From Prorocentrum cordatum (lineage: Eukaryota > Sar > Dinophyceae > Prorocentrales > Prorocentraceae), in contig CAUYUJ010022538.1 in the NCBI GenBank assembly GCA_963575745.1, positions 1 to 64,000 on the forward strand: a DNA stretch of 64,000 nt, read 5' to 3'. The first letter of the stretch is position 1. Each line of letters begins with the position of its first letter. The translations under genes and the position numbers were made by a program. Below the pieces are notes generated by a model, which ran no database searches, was not told the DNA's origin, and was given only the letters and a program-made list of their open reading frames with translations. Shown here piece after piece: positions 13,819 through 24,300 of the stretch.

Positions 13819-15187
13819 AAATACCCGTTACGGTGCCGTTGACCCCTGCTCTGCAGCACCCCGCCGGAGGCACCTCCAGCCTCCAGCTCTGGGACGCACT
13901 GTGGACCTTCACGCTCGAGGTGATCCGATGATGGTGGTGGTGGTGCCGCATCTCTTAGGAACCAACTCCTATGACATGTTCGTAAGAACGATTGAAGGCC
14001 ATCTAATCCGATGAAGGGGCCTTTAAGCTGGATGATGAAGCAACATTGGGCCTGGTATTCAGCCAATTACAACGGAGTAATGCTGGATTACACAAGAAGA
14101 TGCCGGATTCTGCTGAATTTCGTCCGCGCGCGGACCAAATTTCGACCTGGACCATGCCAGATTAGGCCGCCAGGACTGTACTGCAGCGTGTTGCCTCACC
14201 ATCTTGCCAATGCACCTCTGAGGTGCACGGCTCTTTTGTTGTTTTTGTCTCTTTCTTCTTGTTCACTCCCTCTCTCTCTCCCTCTCTCTCTTAGTTGCGT
14301 CCGAGTTTCCTTCCGACGGCGAAGAGGGCGCGCAGGAGCGCGCTCGCGGAGCGTGGGCCAGAGCGTCCCGCAGGCGGGGCTTGAGCTACCAGCGCGCGAC
14401 AGGTGCGGCGGATGCGGCGCGGCGAGGGCTGCCGAAGAGGGGGGCGTGGACGATGAGGGATAGCCAATCATGGCCCTTAATCATTGCCCTTGGCACGTGC
14501 GCGGGCGAGTGGACGAGGAGGGGGCCGGGGAACGCGTTGAAAGAAGAAGGGTGGCCCATGAAATCTGGGAACAACATCTTTCACATGATTTGCACCGGGG
14601 CTCGAGCCCATTTATCCTGCTAATTGCATCGCGCGTAGCGCAGTCACATGTGAACAACATATCGGAACGATGGCTCTGTACTCCCGACGATGCGCTAAGA
14701 CTGATACAGGGTCTGAAGTCGAGCCAGCCAGATAAACTTGTGCATGCCGACCTCTGGTGCTTTTGCGCTGCAGGCGCTAGCGAACTCCAGGCTGGTCTCG
14801 CAGTCTGACAGGAGCTCCACAGATGCTCGGTACCACCATCTCCGAGCATGAAGCGACGCCTACACCACTAGCACTAGGGGGCAACACTACGTGCCTGCAA
14901 AACGCTAGCGTAGCTGAGAGTATAATCTGGACAAAATGTATCCATCCACACCACCACTGGGGGAACCTTGGCCCCGCCGCCGGCCACCAGGCCACCCCCG
15001 TCGGTACAGCAGGGTGCCGTCTTCTTCGGGTTTCGCCGACTGGCACCCATATCGATCCAGATGGGGCAATGTCGCTGAGAGAGCTTAAGTTCCCTGTCCA
15101 ATGGGGGTAGGGATGGTTCTGACAATAATGTTACGCATCTGTTCGACGGCTTCCTGGAGAGTGGGAACGCCTACCCGCCGGATCTGA
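13819..15187. other. No recognisable gene
   Basis: Mixed-composition DNA downstream of the EFL stop codon (EFL lies on the minus strand). A TCTC microsatellite lies at 14245-14295. Frames of 90-150 codons occur on both strands, but none shows family motifs or consistent splice sites. The EFL 3' untranslated region must lie at the right end of this stretch. Confidence 0.5.
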
Positions 15188-15322
15188 TCACTTCTTCTTG
15201 CCGCCAGCGCCACCCTCCTCTTTGCGCTCGCAGGAAATGACCTTGCCGAGCATCACCACGCCGTTGCCGTCCATGAAGGCGACGCGGGACAAACCCTCGC
15301 AATTCTTGAAGGTGTCGCACAC
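15188..15322 (-). CDS. EFL: EFL exon 4 (C-terminus and stop)
   Basis: Follows the canonical acceptor CCCCCTGATTTGCAG. It encodes [20 protein letters not shown], then a stretch containing VVMLGKV, and a Glu/Gly/Lys-rich tail before TGA. The join PL|VCDTF restores the conserved core without a gap, so exons 3 and 4 are partners despite 8.1 kb between them. Confidence 0.92.
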   Translation of the reverse strand: MCDTFKNCEGLSRVAFMDGNGVVMLGKVISCERKEEGGAGGKKK

Positions 15323-18300
15323 CTGCAAATCAGGGGGAGGAAACGGAATTTGGCTGGGAAGATCATGGCAGGTTCGTGTCGTGGCGACCCAGCGTCGTTT
15401 TCTGACACCGCATGGCTCGGTAAACCTTGAATCATCGGCGGCTGTTCGATCGCCCGATCGGTGCTGGGCCAAAAGCAGCGTTCAACCTTGTACACACGTG
15501 GCGGGGTCGCCGCCGCGTCGATATGACTCGAACCTTCGGGCATGGATTACGGATCCGTTGGGCACCATCTCCACCGATCGGTGAGGATGCATCAAGACAC
15601 CCGAGCAGGCCCACAACAAGCCCCCACGCACGTGCACCCCGCGAAGAGAGATGAATTCACGGATCGGGGAAGATACCCTCCAAAACATGACACCAATGCG
15701 ACTGCGATGGCGACGGAACGCGTCCATTCTGTACGGGAACGGGTCCCGTAGCTAACCCACGCTTCTTAATCCATGTCGCGCTTCCTCGAAAACAAGAAGC
15801 GGACAAGAAACATGAGCGTGAATGGCAGCAGGGAGACGGAGATCCTCCAGCTGCTCCTGCTCATCCTCCTCGTTCATCGATCCCACGCCGTCCCCTTCCC
15901 CGATCATGTCGTTACTTTCGCTGGTCGCGGAGAGGATGCGGAGGAGGAAAAACCAGGAGGAAGGATGAGGCTGAGGAGGACGACAAAGAAGGAGAAAGGA
16001 TAGGGGAGAAGAAGGATGGAACATGAGGGAGTGGCGATGGGCAGAAACATGATGGGGATGATGAGGAGGGGTGGGGAGGAGGAGAAGGAGGAGGAGGAGG
16101 AGGGGAAGAGGGGAGGAGGAGGAGGAGGAGGCGGAGGAGGAGGAGGAGGAGGAGGATGGGGAAGGAGGAAAAGAAGCGTGAATGCGGGGATAGGACGGAA
16201 GGTGGTAGCGGGAGCAGGACGAACAGGGGAAGGGGGAGCATGACAAGGGAGGGGCAAGAGGTGTCAAAAGAGGGAAGAGGAGGAAGAGGATCAAGCTGAG
16301 CAACAAGTGGTCGTGCTAGTAGATGTTGTCGGCCTCAAGGCGGCCGATCAGGACGTATTGCTGCCGCGGTGGGGAGGGAAGATAGAAGGTGGGATGAGGA
16401 TGCTGAGGATGAGAGGCGAGGAACAAAAAGGAGGGATGGGGACGGAGGATGGAACAAGACGGAAAGGCTGGAAAACGAGCGGGGGCAAGGGCAATATCGG
16501 GTGGGGGAGGAGGAACAGGATGGAGAAAGAATCCTCCTCCCCCTCCCCTTCATCCTGCTCCTCCTGGTTCCCCTATCAAGCTTCCCCCGGTTCCCCCCCC
16601 CCCCCCCGTGGGCCGCAGCCAACGCCCCCGCGCAAGAGACAACGCGCCCACTATGTCAGCACCTTGCCTGTCAAATGCATGTTTGGGAGGCCGCAGGAAG
16701 GACGGCGCGGCTTGACACGGCACGCGCCAAGGAACTCCCAGTCCGCGCCGCTCTGGCCCCATGTTCCTCCTCGGGTTCCTCCTCGGGCTCCTCCTCGCCG
16801 TCTTTTCCCGCGTCCTCTCCTTCCCCTCGCCCTCCTCTTGCTCTCCGCCCCCTCCTATTTTCCCCTCCCCCGACGCGACCAACCTGCGAGAGAGCCGCGT
16901 GCGAGTGCCGAGCCGTCCGCCCACGGGGCCTCCACTGACTCTCTCGCTAACACCCCCGTCAAGCCGCCCATGGAATGTCACCGGTTTCGAAGACAAGTCA
17001 TCCATGGACCAATGCGCACACGATGAATGATCTCCCTCGGAGGCGGCAGCCTGGGCGGGAAAGCTGGCACCACCGACGATTGCCAGACGCAGCGAGATCC
17101 CTGGCCAGACATGACCGCGAACGTTGGGAACCTTTTGACGAACCCGGCGCGCACCACCAACTTTGGGAAACAGCCGAAAACAACAACCCAGCACTAATCT
17201 TGACCCATGGTGTATACGAGGATGGCCGGGCTGGAGAGGTGCATACAATGCTTTGCTCTGCGAGCGAAGATCTACGGATAATCCGCACCAGGCAAGCTGG
17301 CCTCTGAACGGCCTAAACAGAGACCGAAAATGATGGTGCCGTCTCCCACGCAATCTTGAAAAGACGACAGCAAACACCTTCCAGACAAATGCAATCGAAA
17401 CGCTGTCATAAGGTACTGTAGATAAGGAACGAGGCCCCGTCTCGCCATCAGGTAAAACTCTGATTTCCCCTAGAGGGCCTGGGGACAACCTGAGACACAC
17501 GGTAAAACAATTAAGGAACGCTGAGCCCTTGCACAAAGCAGAAGGTTCTTTCTTCAGCGGCCCGACTGTATCCTGCAATCCGCCTGGATGGCGCAGGGTG
17601 GCGGCAGCGTGGTAATTTGCCGGCGTGGCAAGCACGTGGCAATTGTGTAGACGATCCATCTAGCCTTGTTCGGCGTAGCGCCTGGGGCCTCCAGGATCCG
17701 TTTGCAATGAAGTGAAACGCGCCTCCGCGCATGGCCTTTATAGCACCTCTCACTCAGCACCCCGAACATATGGAAATAGTACCCGTCCGTTGAAATTGCG
17801 ACCAGAATGTGGGAGTTCTCCTTGTCCGGCTCGAACAGGCCTTGGTGAGCAACCCTCAAAACGTGGAGAGCAACGCGGCACGCTGCAGCACCGCAGCAAA
17901 TGCATGCAACGCCACGGAGTCCAGGATACGTTCGCCAACATGTGAGGCCATCTCCAAAGACGATTTCCACGAAACCAGTGGCATTGATTGCTGCGCGAAC
18001 ATCCGAAAAATCAGCCGACCATGTTGGCGTGTGGAAGACGTATCCTAGTCTCGTCATCTTGCGTGGGTCGTCGTCGCCCACGAGATCGTCACGTCGGCTC
18101 CAAGAGGGGTGGTCGGCCCCCCATCGAGGGGGAGGAACTGCCCACGACACCGCCACATCGGCTCCAAGAGGGGGAGTGGTCGACTCTCCCCCTGCGAGAG
18201 GAGGGCCGCGACCTGGGGGGGAAACCACTCTGCCCCCCCCAAGACACGGGGGGGAAGCTAATCTGAGCAACGTCGTAGCTTACTCGAAGGGAAGCCCCTT

Positions 18301-21300
18301 CCCTTTAATCCCCTTCCCCCGAGGGGGGGGCGGGGTCACACCCGGAAATCCGGGGAGGGGGCCCCCACCCGGGCGGTTTCCTTTGGGGAATGGGGGCGGC
18401 CGCGAGGGGGAATGATTCTCCCCGGGCGAAAGGAGCGGCCGCAACCCGGGGGGGAAGCCAATCTGCCCCCGCCCGGACACGGGGGGGAAGCCAATCTCAA
18501 CAACGTCGTAGCTTACTCGAAAGGAAGCCCCTTCCCTTTCATGTTCCCCCCAAGGGGGGGCGGAGGGGCCGGGGATCGGGGTCGCACCCGGATACCCGGG
18601 AAAAGGGGGGGGGCCGGGGGAAGGGAGCGGCCGCGACGCGGAGGGGAGCGACCGCGACACCGGGGGAAACCAATATGAGCAACGTCCCGAGGGGAGGGGT
18701 CACACCGGGATGCCCGGGAGGGGGGGGGGCACCCGGGCGGCGGGGGAGGGGAGCGGCCGCGACGCGGAGAGAAGCGGCCGCGACACGAGGAGGAAGCCAA
18801 TCTGAGCAACGCCGTAAATTACTCGAAGGGAAGCCCCTTCCCTTTTATCCCTTTACGCCGAGGGGGGAGGGGGTCCCACCCGGATGCCCGGGAGAGAGGG
18901 GGGCACCCGGGCGGCTCCCTTCGGGAGAGGGGAGCGGCCGCGACGCGGAGGGGAAGCCAATCTGAACAACGTCGGTGTTTACTCGAAGAGGGGGGTTCCC
19001 GGAAGGGGGTCACAAGGAGGGCTCCCGGGTCAGAACGCCACCCTCCCAGGGCCCATGGCCCGCCCTCTCCCTCCCATTTCCGTCGGGGGCCGAGGCCTCC
19101 AGGGTCGGCGGCACCGGCCGTAAGGCCTTAGCAATATACATTCCAAAGAGAGGATCGAATCACTGTCCCTCGATATACTTGGATGTAGATCTTGAACCCC
19201 CTGGCGAACGAAACATCGACGCAGACTCTGGCAAACCGGGCACCCAGCCAAGATTGGAAGACTCTCGAGAGGGCCTCGCGTACTCAACATGCTTGTGTTG
19301 TTGCCAGCTGCCGCGTAGCATTAACCCAGTCGGCGGCTGCCGACACGTCAGAACAATAGAGACCGCCGCGCTCGTCAGCACCAAAAGCCCCAATCCAGTG
19401 GAAAACGTCGAGAGCGAGGAAGCCCCTGTAGCCGCTGTCCCCATGGCACGCACACTGGCTGTCACCATGCGAACGTGCGATGAAGCGTTCCACATAGAAA
19501 CCTTAGATGCCAAAGGCATTCTCCTGTTGTCCGCGGGAATGGAATTATCTCCGCGCTCGGACACGGGGGACCGCCAATGTAATTTCCCCACGCAGTCAAC
19601 GGAATCAAGACACCGGGCAACGGGCCGCAGCATCGATTTAGTATCTCCTTCGGCACCTGGTCAGGGCCAGTTGCGCAATTTTCTCGATGCCCTTCGGGGG
19701 CAGACTGCGCCCAGCGCGCACGCGCAACCAGGGGGCCCGATATCTCTAAGGCCCAGATGGTACAGAACGGGCTCTGCGAAACCATGCTTGAACAAAAAAG
19801 TCGCGCTGCTTTGCCAGGCGTCGCCGCGGCCCGCTCGCCGTCGGAGCCCAGAAAGACGGGGCATAGACGACGCCTGGCGTGCTCGCAGCATCAAATCGTC
19901 GCACAATGTACACCATATGCTTGACGAAATACTCAATGACAAAATGTTACGCCTCACCCGGCGCACGTGTTGACTGCTCCTCATGAAGCCCGTGGAAGCA
20001 GGCTTTGACAGCTCGTTCGAAATCGCGAGTGCTTGGCGCGCGGAACTTTGACCTCAATGAACTGCTGACTCCGGGTGTACAAACACGGATGGGGGAGTGT
20101 ATACGGTGCGTTTGATGCGCTATAGGAATGTTTCCCCCCTGGCCCGTTCAAGAACGGCCTCGATTAACATGCCAGCAACCCCTTCTGAAGCACATCCAGC
20201 GAACCAACCGTTCCAACAAATACCATCGAGGAGCGCACGGAAAATATTCCAACACGCTTCCCTGTAACTCCAGCAATCCTGTTCGATAAAGGCGAGCGCT
20301 GCACCGCGAACCCGGTTTTGTCAAGTGCACCCGGTGACCGGCGATCTCGGGAAAACGCTTGGCATATGACCCCAGCGCTGGCGTCAGTCGGCACCAAATC
20401 AAGTAAATATTGTCCCCGCGTCGGCCGCCCGACTCTCTCCGCCAAATCCGTTCGTGGGCATGCCATTTGATGGCCGCGGCCTTTTTTAGAATTGCTGCGC
20501 GAATGATTTAACCAATAAGCCGAATGCACATTCATGTCGCCCGCGACGACGGTTTCAAATGAAAGATGCCTGTGCTGATCCCATTCCCGCTCGAGCTCCA
20601 GAGCGGGTTCAAGTTCGCCGGGGCAAGTGGCCGGCGGCGTGTGAGAGGCCCGTCGACGCGAGGCCAGCCCAATCCAAATTGAAGGTCGCAATCTCCCTTC
20701 GAATCGTCGTCGTCGCGAAGGAGATCGAACAAACAAGGGGCACCAATGTCGCAATTACGTCGGAAGGAAGCCCCTTCCCTATGTCTCTTCAGTGACGGGG
20801 TGCGGGGTCCAGGGGGGGTGGGTGGGGGTCCACGGGGGCTTCAGTGACTGGGTGGGTGGGGGGGTCCAGGGGGTGGTCCCAGGGGGTGATTCCGAAGTGG
20901 GTCTCGGGGGGGATCCAGGGCGGGATCGCGAGGTTTGTGGCCCCTCCCCCGCTGAGAGCTTTCCTCCTCGTCTCTTCTTCCTCCTCCCTCCACCGCCCGA
21001 CCCATGTCCCGAGCCTGTGGCAGGGTCATCAACTCACCGGCGTTGTCGTGATCGCGATCGTCGTCGTCGTCCTTCTGGGTCGGCGGCGCCAGCCCCAAGG
21101 CTTTCATGATAGCACTTGGCTGCGGCCTGCGCGAATGATGCGCCAGGGGCGCTCGTATTGCGCCAGGGCCTGCGCAAATCTCTCACGTGAACGACTTTCA
21201 GTGCAAAACTCAGCTTGGAGAAGATAGCAATGCCCCCGCCCTCCCGCCCATCACGACGATCAAACTGGGAAATGCGACGGATTCTCTCCAACTCGGCTTC

Positions 21301-24300
21301 AGAAATAAACTTGTCCAGGAAAGTCTCGGACACTGCAACGAGAGCAGGGCACTCTGCGGAAGCAAGCCAGTTGTTTAGTTCAGCCGCGTGGCCAAACAAA
21401 CCGCAAAGGTTCACGCGGAAAACGGACGGCTTCGGTATCCAGCTTTTCGCGCGCCGCCGTTGGGAAGGCGACACCGCCCTGCATTGTGCTTCCACCGCTG
21501 GAGTCGACGCATAAAAAAACCGCGCAAAACGCGGGCCGCGACGACGAAGACGACGCTGTCAGCTGGGGCCGTTCATCTGCGTCAGGGACGCGGCAGTGTC
21601 GGTGATAAACGTTAGCTAGATGAGGGCGGGAGTTTGGTATACCGGCCCCTGTAACACCCTGCTCCATAACCGGGTGCTCAAACGTTGCCTCGAACTAGCC
21701 ATGCGTTTCATATTTGCCCTGGCAGACAGCAGTGACGCTGTTGACAGCCACTGACCGCTCAACCGTCCATGATATCCAGCGCTTTCCCAGTAGACTGCGG
21801 ATGCTCCTTGGTGAGCGAGTCGGCCTCTCGAATCGCCCAATTCCGCTGCGCTTGTGCATGTTCGTGCAGGCCGTCGTGGTTACGATGTGCTTGCCACTGT
21901 GCTCACACCTGATGGAAAAATACCCAACGCATCAAACTAAGACTTCGCGACGTCTTTGCTGCAGAACGCAAGCCATGAAGATTTAGATCCCTTCTTGTTG
22001 CAAGGTGGGCCAAGATATTTATTGCCGAGTGAGATTGGACAAACACGTGTAACGTGAGAGCGGCAGATGTGCGGCATTACCTGGGCCCTAATATCCTAGG
22101 TGGGGTCGGCTGGCCAAACGACGAACCTGATAGGACAAAGAGCACGATCGATACGATCAGCGGCATGTCAATAGTCGACGATCACATTGATAGACGCTGC
22201 TGCTGCTGCTACTGTTGGTTGCCCTAGTTTGGAAGTGCGCTGCTTCAGGTCATCCAAGTCAGACTGCAGGGGGTCAACCGCCTCAGACACGGAGGTGTTA
22301 ATCTGAATCGGCAGGTCTTGTTTCATGCCTTCAACGTCTGACACTCGGGCCATCTTAACCGTTCTCCGAAAATGCGCGGCTGGCCTCCAGGAGCATCCAT
22401 GCCTAAGGACTGCGCGGGGCCACCCTGCGAGGAGGACCCTGGCATCTAAAAGCTCAAGGACTCCTTGACCCGCTGTGAGTTTACACGCGCGGGCAGGGTG
22501 CCCCCGCCGAGGGGGAGGATGCCGAACGATGCGCGGACGGAACCGCGGGCGGAAGTAGGCCACTTGGTGGTCCTCTGGGCAAGCTCGCGAACCTGGTGGT
22601 CCATTCGCTATATGTTGGTGGATTGTAAAAAGAATTCGTCGACTGGTCAGACTTCATGCCATAATCCAACGAAGAACACTGGCAAAATCGCTTTCGCATT
22701 CGGGCCACCTGGTCGCTGTGTCACTTATCGACAAATGGGGCGCCTTCAGGCGACTCCGCGCTCGTCGCTGTGGCATGCGCGCGCAGCCCTGGCAAATACG
22801 ATCGCTGGCTTATCCCCCAGATGAAATGCCCTCCGCAACGAGCCCATGCCAACGGCGCGGGCTGCATCAATGCTGCCTGGTTACAAGAACGAGAACTTGC
22901 GACGCCCTCCTCCTCCGCACCCTCCCCGTCATCATGCCTCGCCTCCTCCCACCATTCTGCTGCTCCTCCTTCCACTTCACCCTCCCCTCTGCTTGCCCCC
23001 ATCTTCCTGCTCATCCTCCCCGCCTTCCTCGTGTTCTTGACTGGAGGACCAATCAAGACAACGGAGACTCTCCCGCCCAACCCAAATGCGCTCAAAATCC
23101 CCCCAGGACCCCGTTCAGAGTCCACCATGACCCGTTGCTCGAGGCGTGTCTGGCCGTGGCCACGAGAAGCCCGAATGAGACCCCCAAAGGGACGCGGTTG
23201 TCTCGACTGGCCTTCCTCCGACCCTCCCACTCCCACACCCCTTCTTGGGTGGAGCCAAAACAATACCAATGTCACGCCGCCGTGGAAAAACAACTGCGCA
23301 CTGTTGTCGAAGAGGCACTGGCACTGGTCACCAGGCGCGTTGGACAGAAACATCGGAATATCATGTTGACAATTTCCCAACGGTGCCGTGTCAGGAATAC
23401 TCTTTTTCCCCACCCGACTTCCCTCTCGTCCCCTCCTCGAGGGCGGCGGGGAGGGAAAGCCGGGCACCAGAGGCTGCTGCGGCTGAAAGCTGCACTGGGC
23501 CATCTCGTTGGACTTGAGGGAGTGGGGGTCCTCCATCTTCTTGCCGCCCGTCTCCTTCGAGTATCAGTCAACCGATCCCCATCCCTACTGGCATGGTGGT
23601 GGCCCCACTGGCTGATATATCTCCAAACGTGGGGATGCCAGAGTGAGGGGGCCAAACGGTCATTAATTGTCCCTGGGTGCGTGGCTGAAGTGGGGATCTG
23701 TGGTGAGGGTTTGGTGTCGTCGTCCCCCCCGCGACCCAGCCGACCCACCCGCGACCCACCCGCGACCTAGCCAACCCACCCGCGACCCACCCGCGACCCA
23801 CCCGCGACCCACCCGCGACCCACCCGCGACCCACCCGCGACCCACCCCGCGACCCACCCGCGACCTACTCGCGACCCACCCGCGACCCACCCACGTCCCG
23901 GCCCGCGACCCCTTCGCGACCCCTTCGCGACACACCCCGCGACCCGCCCGCGACCCACCCGCGACCTACTCGCGACCCACCCGCGACCTACCCACGACCC
24001 GGCCCGCGACCCACCCGCGACCCACTCGCGACCCATTCGCGACCGACCTGTGACCCACCACGCGACGCACTAACATTGCTGTAACTAGAAATCGGCGCCT
24101 GCGGCGGGCACGTAGCATAAATTGTAAAACTTTGGCACCTGCGGCGGGCTTCTCCAGAGCCTCGCAAACTGCCGACATCCCCGCCCCCTTACTCTTAATC
24201 GCAGCTGCGGGTTGCTACGGTATGCTGTTCCCTTCGGGTCTCGCAGAATCTTCGTCCACCTGGGGGACGTGAGCTAATGGGGCTGAGCTACTATTGCCCA

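Larger units (their letters stand above)
17000..22560 (-). pseudogene. Decayed LINE retrotransposon inside EFL intron 3
   Basis: Minus-strand fragments appear in the correct LINE order. They are a possible coiled-coil segment (22170-22380, [20 protein letters not shown]); the start of an APE-type endonuclease (21190-21495, with [10 protein letters not shown] and [11 protein letters not shown]); its second half (20380-20545, [17 protein letters not shown] and [11 protein letters not shown]); reverse transcriptase entry (19680-19730, [10 protein letters not shown]); RT motif A (19335-19358, YCSDVSAA); a [11 protein letters not shown] segment (19135-19190); the motif C region (17947-18012, [14 protein letters not shown], where the family usually has ADD); and an RT tail (17500-17900). 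Frameshifts and stops separate all of these, so the copy is dead. It is in the same orientation as EFL. Similarity is judged from remembered motifs, not a search; the outer ends are uncertain. Confidence 0.72.

Noticed and set aside
14560-14670. A tRNA gene on the minus strand (GGGCTCGAGCCC resembling a T arm)
   Set aside because: No acceptor stem, D arm or anticodon arm can be folded around it at the right distances.
23728-24062. Long open frames with a repeated [11 protein letters not shown]-like peptide
   Set aside because: They result from an 11-bp tandem repeat inside an EFL intron; all three frames give the same peptide, which is a numerical artefact.
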